A DNA stretch of 64,000 nucleotides from contig NZ_CANLBK010000001.1 of the NCBI RefSeq assembly GCF_947488835.1, positions 1,426,001-1,490,000 of the forward strand, given 5' to 3'. Positions 17,061 through 25,470 of the stretch are shown here, piece by piece (the stretch's first letter is position 1; every line of letters begins with the position of its first letter). The notes under the pieces were generated by a model that was not told the DNA's origin, searched no databases, and was given only the letters and a program-made list of their open reading frames with translations. Source of the stretch: an uncultured Marinobacter sp. (GTDB lineage: Bacteria > Pseudomonadota > Gammaproteobacteria > Pseudomonadales > Oleiphilaceae). Made by a program: the position numbers and the translations under genes.

Positions 17061-17587
17061 TTTAACTCCGGGGCACGGATGCTGCCTGATGTCAGTATGC
17101 TTTCGACTGAGGGAAATGCAGCTTCTAAGCTTTTGGTGACACCACCGGCGCGGACGGCGGAATCGTCCCAGCCATTCTCACCGGGATCTCCAACCACCAC
17201 CCGCCCCACCATTCCGGCCTGTTCGTGGGGTATGCAGTAAAAATCATAGACACCCGGTGAGGTTAATAGTAGCTCGAAGGTATCTTCCGGCAGCAGATAG
17301 CCGCTATTGAAAGGGGCTGCCTTTTCAGGAATTCGACGCTGCCGACCAAGCACCTCCGGATGATAAGCCGTTACTGTATGGGCATTTCCGCTATCCCTGT
17401 TCACAAACCTCACACGGGTTCCCGGCTTAACGGCCACGCCAAACGGGTCAAACCAAACCCGTTCACCGCGGGCTGTACCCCGCATCTCGATCAGCACTGA
17501 AGGCTGACCGGATGCGAGCACCGGCAAGTTAACGGCTATCAGGGCACTGCCTGCCCCAACCAGCAGCTCACGCCGCGTGAGTTTCAT
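17057..17587 (-). CDS. secreted cupredoxin (plastocyanin/azurin-like)
   Basis: This 176-aa protein starts MKLTRRELLVGAG, a twin-arginine-like export signal ending near residue 26. Type 1 copper ligands are in the expected order: His70 (GNAHTVTAYHP), then Cys118, His121 and Met126 in FYCIPHEQAGMVG. Length and spacing fit a single cupredoxin domain with a C-terminal tail of about 35 residues. It is probably a periplasmic copper electron carrier or redox sensor. It overlaps the sigma-factor gene downstream and the TTHB210-like gene upstream by 4 bp each. Confidence 0.88.
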   Translation of the reverse strand: MKLTRRELLVGAGSALIAVNLPVLASGQPSVLIEMRGTARGERVWFDPFGVAVKPGTRVRFVNRDSGNAHTVTAYHPEVLGRQRRIPEKAAPFNSGYLLPEDTFELLLTSPGVYDFYCIPHEQAGMVGRVVVGDPGENGWDDSAVRAGGVTKSLEAAFPSVESILTSGSIRAPELK

Positions 17588-17997
17588 TTTGCCAGCCGTC
17601 CTTTTGCGGCCTCATCATGAAACAACACTACATGGGCATGGGGCACCTCAACGCCTGGATGCCCAGCATTGTAATAAATGTCGACCGAGGTGACCTTGTG
17701 CGCCCCTATTCCCAAGTCGTCATAAGACACTCCATTTTCCAGTTCCTCCAGTGGTGTCATGTATATGGTTGCCGATAGCTTGCCGTCATGGTCGTAGCCC
17801 AGAAACGGACCGGCAGGAAGCGTATCCGGATTAACAAACAGTGTGCCCAGCCCGGGAATAAATGCCGGGAGCGGAAGCACCTCGCTCACTTGCACGTAAG
17901 GGCTTGCAGGCGGCATTTCCTCTACCGCGCCCTGATCGTGTGCAAAAGCAAGTGATGCAGCCAACAAACCAAGGGTAAATGTGAGTTGCTTGTACAT
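17584..17997 (-). CDS. secreted TTHB210-like (DUF5602) protein
   Basis: The 137-aa protein starts at the ATG at 17997 (MYKQLTF, behind GGAGA), with a Sec signal peptide ending near AFA. Segments FIPGLGTLFVNPDTLPAGPF and YYNAGHPGVEVPHAHVV match the TTHB210-like/DUF5602 family as I remember it. In Thermus thermophilus TTHB210 is encoded beside, and controlled by, a sigma-E/anti-sigma-E pair; here too the gene sits with an ECF sigma gene. The conserved His residues near the C-terminus could bind metal. Function unknown. Confidence 0.72.
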   Translation of the reverse strand: MYKQLTFTLGLLAASLAFAHDQGAVEEMPPASPYVQVSEVLPLPAFIPGLGTLFVNPDTLPAGPFLGYDHDGKLSATIYMTPLEELENGVSYDDLGIGAHKVTSVDIYYNAGHPGVEVPHAHVVLFHDEAAKGRLAK

Positions 17998-18043
17998 GAG
18001 TATTCTCCATTGCATGTTGCGCCAGATTTGGCTTGTACTTGTA

Positions 18044-18070
18044 TAGATGCAACAGAAACAGAAAGGTTAC
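18044..18070 (-). promoter_or_regulatory. candidate ECF-type promoter of the DUF5602-cupredoxin-sigma operon
   Basis: On the minus strand GTAACC (18070-18065) and CATCTA (18049-18044) are separated by 15 nt, a GTAAC / CRTCTA pattern of ECF promoters. It lies about 47 bp upstream of the first ATG (17997). The presence of the sigma gene in the same operon suggests autoregulation. Confidence 0.5.
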
Positions 18071-18165
18071 ACACTGCCAGCCAGTCGCTGGATTTTTCAC
18101 CCCAGCCCTGATACCTTCTCGCCCAGATTTATCTCCAGATACACATAGCTTCAAGGATTGAAGAT

Positions 18166-20943
18166 ATGCCTCAGGCAAACGGATTGCAGTTCACTGCGCG
18201 TGTTGGTGAGCTTCCCTCAGATGTTTTTTCTGTCGTCAGCTTTGCGCTTACCGAGGGGCTATCGGAGCTTTTTCATGGCCGCCTGATACTGGCAAGCTCC
18301 GACCCCGATCTTCAGGCGTCGGAAATTCTGGAACAAACCGTAGACTTGGTGGTTTGGCAAGACGGCATACCACTTCGTCGCTTCACCGGTGTGGTGAACG
18401 AGTTTGCCCGAGGCGACACCGGCCACCGCCGCACCTGCTACGAACTGATCATCCAGCCACCCCTGTGGCGCTTGGGTTTAATGCACAACAGCCGCATCTT
18501 CCAGACCCAAACCACAGACACCATTGTGCGCACCCTACTGGAAGAGCGAGGCATTGTAGATTCGGTATTTGATCTCAAGCGAGCGCCCCAGGAACGGGAA
18601 TACTGCGTTCAGCACCGGGAAAGCGACCTGGCGTTTATCGAGCGCTTGGCCGCCGAGGAAGGCTGGCACTACCGCTATCAGCATGGCAGCGTGGATGGCA
18701 GCGAACAGCCCGGCCTGATCCTTGCTGACCACCACGGCGACGCACCAAGGCTGGAGCCTGTTGAGTACAACGGCAAAGCGGGCGGCAGCACCAAACAGCC
18801 CGCCGTATTTCGCTTCCGCTACGAAGAACGGGTTCGTGCCGCCTCGGTAGCCACGAAGGACTACACGTTCAAAAACCCCGCCTATGGGCTAATGCACGAA
18901 AGCGCGGCTTCCGCTGAGAACCAACGGCAGGATTACCAACACTTCGACTACCCGGGCCGTTTCAAAGCCGACGCCAGCGGCCAGCCCTTTACCGAAGCCA
19001 GACTGGACGCGCTCAGAAACGACGCCAACACTGCCAACGGTGAAAGCAACCGCCCGGATTTCACCTGCGGTGCGAAAGTAGAACTCACCAACCACGACAG
19101 CGCCCGATTGAATCGCGACTGGCTGCTAACTGCCATCACCCATGTGGGCGAACAACCCCAGGCACTGGTAGAAGAAGGCGGCTCACGACCAACCACTTAT
19201 CACAACCTGTTCAGCGCTGTTCCCGCCAGCAAAACCTGGCGGCCATTGTGCGAGCACCGCCCGCTAATGGACGGCCCGCAGATAGCCATAATCACCGGCC
19301 CCGCAGGCGAAGAAATCCACTGCGATGAATACGGCCGCGTAAAGGCACGTTTCCCCTGGGATCGCTACTCCGAAAACAACGAGCACAGCAGCGCATGGTT
19401 GCGCGTAAGCCAGGGCTGGGCAGGCGGACAGTATGGGTTCATGGCGCTGCCAAGAATCGGCCACGAAGTCATCGTCTCCTTCCTGGATGGCGACCCTGAC
19501 CAGCCCATCATCACGGGACGAACACACCACGCCACCAATACACCGCCCTACTCGCTGCCCGAGCATAAAACCCGTACCACCCTGAAAACCCAAACCCACA
19601 AGGGTGAAGGCAGCAACGAACTGCGGTTTGAGGATGAAGCAGACAAAGAGCAGATCTACGTCCACGCACAAAACGACCTGGACCTGCTCACCGAAAACAA
19701 CCGCACCGAAGTGATCAAAAACGACAGCCACCTGACCGTGGAAAATGACCGCTTCAGCCAGGTGAAAGCCAACCACCACTCAACGGTAGACGGCGAACAC
19801 CGGGAAAAGATCGGCGGTGACTACAGCCTTACGGTTAACGGCAGCCACCACAGCAAACTTGGCAAAGCCCAGCTTGTGGAAGCGGGGAATGAGATTCATC
19901 ACAAGGCGGGTATGAAGATTGTTATTGAGGCTGGGGCGGAAGTGACGCTGAAAGCCGGTGGGAGCTTTGTGAAGGTTGATCCGAGTGGTGTGACGATTTC
20001 TGGGCCGTTGGTGAGGATGAATTCCGGGGGTGGGCCGGGGAGTGGGAGTGGAATTGGGGCTAAGGAACCAACTACACCAAATACACTCAATGAGTCATCA
20101 TTGGAGACGGTACCGTCCGCTTCTTTGGCCGACCAACTTGCAACGCGGGAAGATGGCGCTACACAGACGGCAGTATTTACAGGCCTTGGGCAAGAGAGCG
20201 CAAGTGCTGCTTCCGGCATGCCCGGATTGACCGAGGGCGCACTATCTCGAGCTGCCAAGGCAGGTAGCACCCTCGTATCTGGCTGCGAACTGGATGACAA
20301 CGGACAATGCGTGGTGCATAACCACGCTGGAAACGAATCATCCGAAGCAGGACTTAAAGGCTCAACTTCCGATGAACCTCTTAATCCGGGCGTTGTGGCA
20401 AATGACGAATTAGAAACCGAAAAATCACCCTCTCCATCAAACGATACTCAAATGCAATTGAGTGCAGAGGGTGAGGCGCTCTTAAAGAGTGTCGAGGAGC
20501 TACGACTAACCCCATACGATGATCAGACTGGTAAAGGCATTTCCACTTGGGTTAAAGGGGCAACCATTGGCTATGGACACTTGATAGCAAGGAGTGAGTG
20601 GCCCTTATACGAGAGAGGAATTACCAGTAATCAAGCAGATACTATTTTCCAGGCAGATTCGGAGCCCTTTGTGCGTGCTGTGAACGAAAATATTACTGTG
20701 CGTTTGGAACAGCACCAATTCGATGCCGCCGTTATGCTCGCGTACAACATAGGCGTTGTAGGTTTTTCAAGCTCATCTGCGGTCAAGTTAATCAATGACC
20801 CTGCGGCCTCCACACCATATTCAGACTTGGAAAGCGCGTGGAAGGCTTGGAAGCGGTCACAGGGTTCAGTCAATCGTGGTTTGATAAATCGACGGAATGC
20901 TGAATGGAATGTGTATTCAAAGGCTATTTATGAAAATTGGTAA
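18166..20943 (+). CDS. vgrG: evolved VgrG spike with C-terminal GH24 muramidase
   Basis: The 925-aa T6SS tip protein has a gp27-like base (residues 1 to about 350), a gp5 OB-fold (about 375-450, [17 protein letters not shown] and [16 protein letters not shown]), the needle of gp5 repeats (about 490-625) and a Gly/Ser linker. A C..C..H.H tail (LVSGCELDDNGQCVVHNH, about 702-719) follows, then a lysozyme domain (about 763-925) with candidate catalytic Glu777, PYDD (783-786) and TIGYGH (800-805). GH24 enzymes cleave peptidoglycan between MurNAc and GlcNAc, so the spike itself should be a periplasmic toxin. A lipoprotein gene follows directly. Confidence 0.93.
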   Translation: MPQANGLQFTARVGELPSDVFSVVSFALTEGLSELFHGRLILASSDPDLQASEILEQTVDLVVWQDGIPLRRFTGVVNEFARGDTGHRRTCYELIIQPPLWRLGLMHNSRIFQTQTTDTIVRTLLEERGIVDSVFDLKRAPQEREYCVQHRESDLAFIERLAAEEGWHYRYQHGSVDGSEQPGLILADHHGDAPRLEPVEYNGKAGGSTKQPAVFRFRYEERVRAASVATKDYTFKNPAYGLMHESAASAENQRQDYQHFDYPGRFKADASGQPFTEARLDALRNDANTANGESNRPDFTCGAKVELTNHDSARLNRDWLLTAITHVGEQPQALVEEGGSRPTTYHNLFSAVPASKTWRPLCEHRPLMDGPQIAIITGPAGEEIHCDEYGRVKARFPWDRYSENNEHSSAWLRVSQGWAGGQYGFMALPRIGHEVIVSFLDGDPDQPIITGRTHHATNTPPYSLPEHKTRTTLKTQTHKGEGSNELRFEDEADKEQIYVHAQNDLDLLTENNRTEVIKNDSHLTVENDRFSQVKANHHSTVDGEHREKIGGDYSLTVNGSHHSKLGKAQLVEAGNEIHHKAGMKIVIEAGAEVTLKAGGSFVKVDPSGVTISGPLVRMNSGGGPGSGSGIGAKEPTTPNTLNESSLETVPSASLADQLATREDGATQTAVFTGLGQESASAASGMPGLTEGALSRAAKAGSTLVSGCELDDNGQCVVHNHAGNESSEAGLKGSTSDEPLNPGVVANDELETEKSPSPSNDTQMQLSAEGEALLKSVEELRLTPYDDQTGKGISTWVKGATIGYGHLIARSEWPLYERGITSNQADTIFQADSEPFVRAVNENITVRLEQHQFDAAVMLAYNIGVVGFSSSSAVKLINDPAASTPYSDLESAWKAWKRSQGSVNRGLINRRNAEWNVYSKAIYENW

Positions 20944-20962
20944 CTTTCGGTTGGAGCAGCTG

Positions 20963-21448
20963 ATGATCAAATATCTATTAATCCTTATCACCGGTCTTAT
21001 TTCATCTGGCTGCTTCGCCGTTAGCTCCACCAATAGCGAAGATTCGTGTCCGAACCGGTCACTGGATGACTTGTACGCCAGTTATGTGATTTATGACGTT
21101 GTCAGGTATCGTGGCGGGCTAACTTCTGAGGCTTCGGCTGAAGCGCGCGTCGGTAAGAATATTTTAGTTGGCCAAGCTGCTTTCAAGGTTAGGGATATTA
21201 CGATCTCTGATCCTCTATATGAGATTACCTGCTACCCCACCACAAAAGAGGGGAATGTGGACGCCAATCGGTGGAGCAACTTTTACGGGCACGGTCTGGA
21301 TCGGGAACACATAAAGGTGCTGCATATTTATACCAATGGGGAGAAGGGCGAAGAACCTTTTATAAACCTGGAAGTTGTTGACGATGAACTTTGGGAAATG
21401 CATGACGGCTGGCTCTACATGATGAAACCAGTTTCGGAACGAGAATAA
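20963..21448 (+). CDS. candidate periplasmic lipoprotein immunity to the VgrG lysozyme domain
   Basis: The 161-aa protein starts at the ATG at 20963 (MIKYLLILITGLISSGC) behind GGAGC; an upstream in-frame ATG at 20930 overlaps the vgrG end. The first 17 residues form a lipoprotein signal with a lipobox-like SSGC. The mature part is acidic, with DSCPNRSLDDLYASYVIYDVV and later YEITCYPTT, giving two cysteines besides the lipidated one. I do not recognise the family. It is wedged between the lysozyme-bearing vgrG and its DUF4123 gene and is exported, which fits protection of the producer from the muramidase. It is also A/T-richer than the housekeeping genes. Confidence 0.65.
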   Translation: MIKYLLILITGLISSGCFAVSSTNSEDSCPNRSLDDLYASYVIYDVVRYRGGLTSEASAEARVGKNILVGQAAFKVRDITISDPLYEITCYPTTKEGNVDANRWSNFYGHGLDREHIKVLHIYTNGEKGEEPFINLEVVDDELWEMHDGWLYMMKPVSERE

Positions 21449-21498
21449 TTCGCAAAGGGAAGATTTGTTTAACTAAACAGCATGGATTGCTACCACTC

Positions 21499-22335
21499 AT
21501 GAACACCATTGAGATTGCTCCGGAACGGCTTCACCCAGAAACGATTGCAGATTTTGCGATTCTGGATCTGGCGCAGAAAGACGAAGGATTGTTGCTGGGG
21601 TGGCTGTACCGCCATTTTGAAAACTCCGAAATTCCCTGGGAGCCTCTGTATCAGGGAACCGTGTTGGCAGATCTGTGGAAAAAAGGGCCAATACTGATTG
21701 AACTAAAACGTTCGCCTGCATTTCGCGACGCATTGATAGAGCGTTATAGATCCGAGCATCTGGGCATGGTGATTCATGCACCAGCCATAGATCTTGGGCA
21801 ACTAGCTAACCACCTTCGCTCATTAGTGACCATTCAACGGGAGGATAAGCCAGCGGTATTCCGCTTTTACGATCCCCGCTCGCTTGCCCCCCTTTTTGAG
21901 GTGTTGGATCCTGTCCAGCGTAAGGCGCTGCTTGGCCCTGCGTCTGGTTGGGCTTGGCATCGCTATGGGCAGTGGCAGATTGCATCTTCTGACTATCAGC
22001 GAGAGACTCCAGGCAAAGACGAGCTATTTACGATTTCGGAAGCACAGATTGCACAACTGGACAAGGCGCGGTTACGGCAGTTTTCTTTGTTTTTGGCAGA
22101 TGAATACCGTGCCCACATACCCTCGAATGACCCTGACCAGTTCGTGCTTGGCGAAATTGAATCCGCTCAGGGTGCCGGGATATCAAGCCATGCTGACCAG
22201 GAGCGGTGGCTTCGAATGGCAATCACGTTGAGAGGCCGTCTGCAAGAGTCACCCCTATGGAGTCGACTGATTCGGGTTCACGGAAAGACCCCGCTACAAG
22301 CCCTCAGCCAGCTGGAAACTGAACAAGGATGTTAG
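21499..22335 (+). CDS. DUF4123 T6SS effector chaperone/adaptor (copy A)
   Basis: This 278-aa cytoplasmic protein belongs to the DUF4123 (Tap/TEC) family, with FAILDLAQKDEGLLLGWLY..., WEPLYQGTVLADLWKKGPILIEL and the FRFYDPRSLAPLFEVLD core that marks the family. These adaptors load cargo effectors onto a specific VgrG. The ATG at 21499 (MNTIEIAP) was preferred over an upstream TTG at 21487. It lies 3 bp before the large effector gene and is similar to the second DUF4123 gene at 29121. Confidence 0.88.
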   Translation: MNTIEIAPERLHPETIADFAILDLAQKDEGLLLGWLYRHFENSEIPWEPLYQGTVLADLWKKGPILIELKRSPAFRDALIERYRSEHLGMVIHAPAIDLGQLANHLRSLVTIQREDKPAVFRFYDPRSLAPLFEVLDPVQRKALLGPASGWAWHRYGQWQIASSDYQRETPGKDELFTISEAQIAQLDKARLRQFSLFLADEYRAHIPSNDPDQFVLGEIESAQGAGISSHADQERWLRMAITLRGRLQESPLWSRLIRVHGKTPLQALSQLETEQGC

Positions 22336-22338
22336 AAC

Positions 22339-25300
22339 ATGTTGATTGAAGACAATGCCCAGAGTGGGCCTGGAGCAACACTGCCCCCACCCGTCGTGTC
22401 GGAAACCGACCCAACCTCGTCACATTCGGAGGCCCAACTCTGCAAGGACAGCAAGTACTCCACAGTAATCTACATCACCGGTCACCGAAGCTTCTGGCTA
22501 CTCCCCCAGGGCGTTGCGGAAAAAATAGAAACCAGCGCAGACCGGCTCAAGGCTGCGGCATCCAAAGATAGCCTGAATGAACGGCTAGCTGCGTTACAAA
22601 AAGCAGGGCTTACCGATTTATTTCTGCCAGCAACGCCGCAGAGCTTTCTGCTACCGGTGCAGCAGAGTGAGTGGGCAAAGCTCACGGAAGAAAACCGCAC
22701 AGCAAACAAAGAGCTCGAGCAACTCGCCAGTGAGTTCCGATCAGCAGAACAAGAGTTTTTTGGCAAGCTTCAGGTACTGGGTGATGGAGCGGAGTACTAC
22801 CGGAATCGATTATCACTGACGGCAAAATCGCGGTCTCAGCTCGAGAAGATTGAAAGAGACAAGCAAAACATCCGTGAGCGTATCGAGGAGCGAAAGAACC
22901 GCTTGTCTCAACTTCGTGATGAAGGGCTCGACGCAGCCAGGCAAGCAGGCTTTGAGGTGGTTGATGACGACTTGTACTCGCCCGAGCAAATAGGAATCAA
23001 GGCACTTCTTGAAAACTACCTAAAAGCTCGTGAAGAGTTTGAGAAAGATGAATTTAATAATGAGCACGACACTGCCATCTTCATCAACACCATTCGTTAC
23101 AACAAGGAGTTCATGGCCTATGAGTGGGACCGGGATACTCCCAGCCGTTCCCAAATTGAACAATATCTGACGGAATTAAACCTGCTTGAAGGCAAAATGC
23201 TCAATTACGCTATGGCCGTTTTGGACTTGGCAAATATCGGGATCGCAACGCCAGAATACGCCTTGGCCAGCAGCGAGAATAACGTTTCCGATGGTATCTT
23301 GGAACTCGCCCGGTACAAACAATTGCAATGGGATATCGAAAACCTGACCAACGAAATGAAGGATACCGGAAGCATCTGGCATCGGACGGTTGGTCGGAAC
23401 GGCCCGGCTCCCGCTTCAGAGCTTCTTACATATCAGGTGAAAATTGAGAAGTGTGAGTCACAGCAAGAAGAGTTGCGCTGTATTGCCCAGGAACGAGCCG
23501 AGGCTATCACGCCTCCAAAGATGTTCGTTTGGCACCCTACCGAGTATCAGGCCAGCCCATACAAATCACTGATGCGACCTGGTATCCCCTTGCGGGAGTT
23601 TTCAATGCCCAATGGGGGATCGACACTTAGGCATTTTTCCCTGTTCGATTTACCGGGCGGTGATGAATATCTAAAAGAAGATGATACTTCCAAATCATCT
23701 TTGGACTTGGCTGTATCCTTAAAGGCTGCCCAAAAACCTGGCAAGGACGAGGCTCTGGAAAAACTCCTGACCGACCTTGGCGCGAAGAAATATCCGCTGC
23801 AGAAACATTGGTTCGATAAAAAGGGTCTATTTGCTCCTGAACGCTTTTTCAAGGCCATAGAGCTTGAATGTGCCCTCGTGACTCAGAACAAGGAAGCCAT
23901 TGAGGCCTGGGGGTCGAAGATTACTTCCTTTTTGTTCGAGTCTGAAGCGCAGCGCCATCTTATGGGGTTCGATGATAGCTATACCGGACAGTTCACTCGT
24001 CTGGTTATCAGTGGCATTTCTGGTGATATGCGCAAGGAGCTGCAAAACAATCTCAAAATCGAGGTTCTGGGTGATGTAAGTGGGCCATCGTCCGGCTCAC
24101 TAAATTACGAAAAAAACCAACAGAAGAAGTTGAGCTACAACCTTACGGAAGCCTCTATTGGACTAGGCCTGACATACCGTCAGGGGCAGCTTGACCTTCT
24201 GTCGATGAACTTACCCAAACCCGAGGAAACAAAGCCTGTCTTGCTGCCTTTTTACAGCGAAAAAGGCAAACATGAACTCGACGTTGGGCGATTTTATTGT
24301 GCGCTGGACGTGAAATGCTGGGGCAGTGTGGGAGCCCGGATTCTTTTAAGCCACTCGATAGGCGTTGAAGCGGTTGAAGGCCAGGGTATTCAGGTAACCG
24401 GTATTGATCCGAAAAAACGGGAGTCGGACGGAGCTGAGTTTGAAGCATTTGCCGGCGCGCAAGCTGGCTTGATGGCGCGGGCAGAGATGAAGTGGGCAAT
24501 ACCCGCCAGATTACGTAATTCCGAGAAATGGCGACTGGTCGCCGAAGACGTACCCGAATGGATGACCATGGGCTTGATAACCGGTGAACTGGTGGGTGCC
24601 GCAGGTATCGGAGCCAGCGGAAACATCACTATCGGGCTCAGGAATAAGCGCTTGGTGTATTACGCTAAGGGGAAACTCATTGCCGGGTTGGGTGGAAGTG
24701 CCTCTGTTGGCGTGGAAGTGGCCCCAGAGGTTATACCTTTGTGGATGAGACTGATACAGCAGGAGCTTCACGAAAACGGATACAGGCGCATAACCTGGAT
24801 CGACCCGGAAGCCTTCAAGCATATGAGCATGCTGATGAACCTGTGCCTGTCAACGGCACTTAAAATCTCGTTCATGGCCGCGCAGGGTTACGACTTTGTT
24901 CAGGAGCTGTATGACAGTTTCTATAGCAGTGAAAATGCGGGGTTAGTGGCAGTAAGTATCAGTGATGCCATCGAGATTGCAGAGAGCAACGACGTTATTT
25001 CCGACGACCGGCCGCGTATATCTCTAGACGAATACAAGTCCTGGTTTCTGGGATTGCAGCCGGAGGCGATTGGCCCTTTACTGCACAATCTAGTGTCTGA
25101 GCCTGTTGAGTATAAGTATAAGAATGAGCATGGCCAAACGACAGTTACAGAGGCGGAGATGCTGAGACGTCAGCAAGCCTCAATTCTTCAATGCCTTAGA
25201 TGGATAGAAGGTGCTGAACTGGTTGACCCAGAATCCTACCGTCACCACGCTCCTAATCGTATTCAGCGACAGTTTGAGGAGTCGGTTACCCGGATGAATA

Positions 25301-25470
25301 CACATGGCGAGAAACCTCAAGGGAACCGTTTGGTGGTTGCCCGGAACAATATTGCGCGACTGGATGAGTTTATGGGAAGGCACATTTTCCAGCCTGATGA
25401 TCAGTCGCGATTACAAGAGTATCGTACACTCCGCAAGAAATTCAGTTTTCACCTATGGGAGCAAGCCTAA
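22339..25470 (+). CDS. large candidate T6SS cargo effector (copy A)
   Basis: The 1043-aa protein lacks a signal peptide. It has an acidic start, a conserved TVIYITGHRSFWLL segment (about 42-55), coiled-coil helices (about 115-205), a helical middle, a Gly-rich beta-like region (about 600-810) and a conserved tail with GLQPEAIGPLLHNLVSEP and SYR..PNRIQRQFEESVTRMN. It is homologous throughout to the protein at 29957. Its position after vgrG and DUF4123, and before a secreted Sel1 protein, marks it as cargo. I see no GxSxG, HKD, nuclease or peptidase motif. The Gly-rich part recalls the C-terminal module of BTH_I2691/VasX-like effectors from memory. Toxic activity unknown; membrane damage is one option. 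Confidence 0.75.
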   Translation: MLIEDNAQSGPGATLPPPVVSETDPTSSHSEAQLCKDSKYSTVIYITGHRSFWLLPQGVAEKIETSADRLKAAASKDSLNERLAALQKAGLTDLFLPATPQSFLLPVQQSEWAKLTEENRTANKELEQLASEFRSAEQEFFGKLQVLGDGAEYYRNRLSLTAKSRSQLEKIERDKQNIRERIEERKNRLSQLRDEGLDAARQAGFEVVDDDLYSPEQIGIKALLENYLKAREEFEKDEFNNEHDTAIFINTIRYNKEFMAYEWDRDTPSRSQIEQYLTELNLLEGKMLNYAMAVLDLANIGIATPEYALASSENNVSDGILELARYKQLQWDIENLTNEMKDTGSIWHRTVGRNGPAPASELLTYQVKIEKCESQQEELRCIAQERAEAITPPKMFVWHPTEYQASPYKSLMRPGIPLREFSMPNGGSTLRHFSLFDLPGGDEYLKEDDTSKSSLDLAVSLKAAQKPGKDEALEKLLTDLGAKKYPLQKHWFDKKGLFAPERFFKAIELECALVTQNKEAIEAWGSKITSFLFESEAQRHLMGFDDSYTGQFTRLVISGISGDMRKELQNNLKIEVLGDVSGPSSGSLNYEKNQQKKLSYNLTEASIGLGLTYRQGQLDLLSMNLPKPEETKPVLLPFYSEKGKHELDVGRFYCALDVKCWGSVGARILLSHSIGVEAVEGQGIQVTGIDPKKRESDGAEFEAFAGAQAGLMARAEMKWAIPARLRNSEKWRLVAEDVPEWMTMGLITGELVGAAGIGASGNITIGLRNKRLVYYAKGKLIAGLGGSASVGVEVAPEVIPLWMRLIQQELHENGYRRITWIDPEAFKHMSMLMNLCLSTALKISFMAAQGYDFVQELYDSFYSSENAGLVAVSISDAIEIAESNDVISDDRPRISLDEYKSWFLGLQPEAIGPLLHNLVSEPVEYKYKNEHGQTTVTEAEMLRRQQASILQCLRWIEGAELVDPESYRHHAPNRIQRQFEESVTRMNTHGEKPQGNRLVVARNNIARLDEFMGRHIFQPDDQSRLQEYRTLRKKFSFHLWEQA

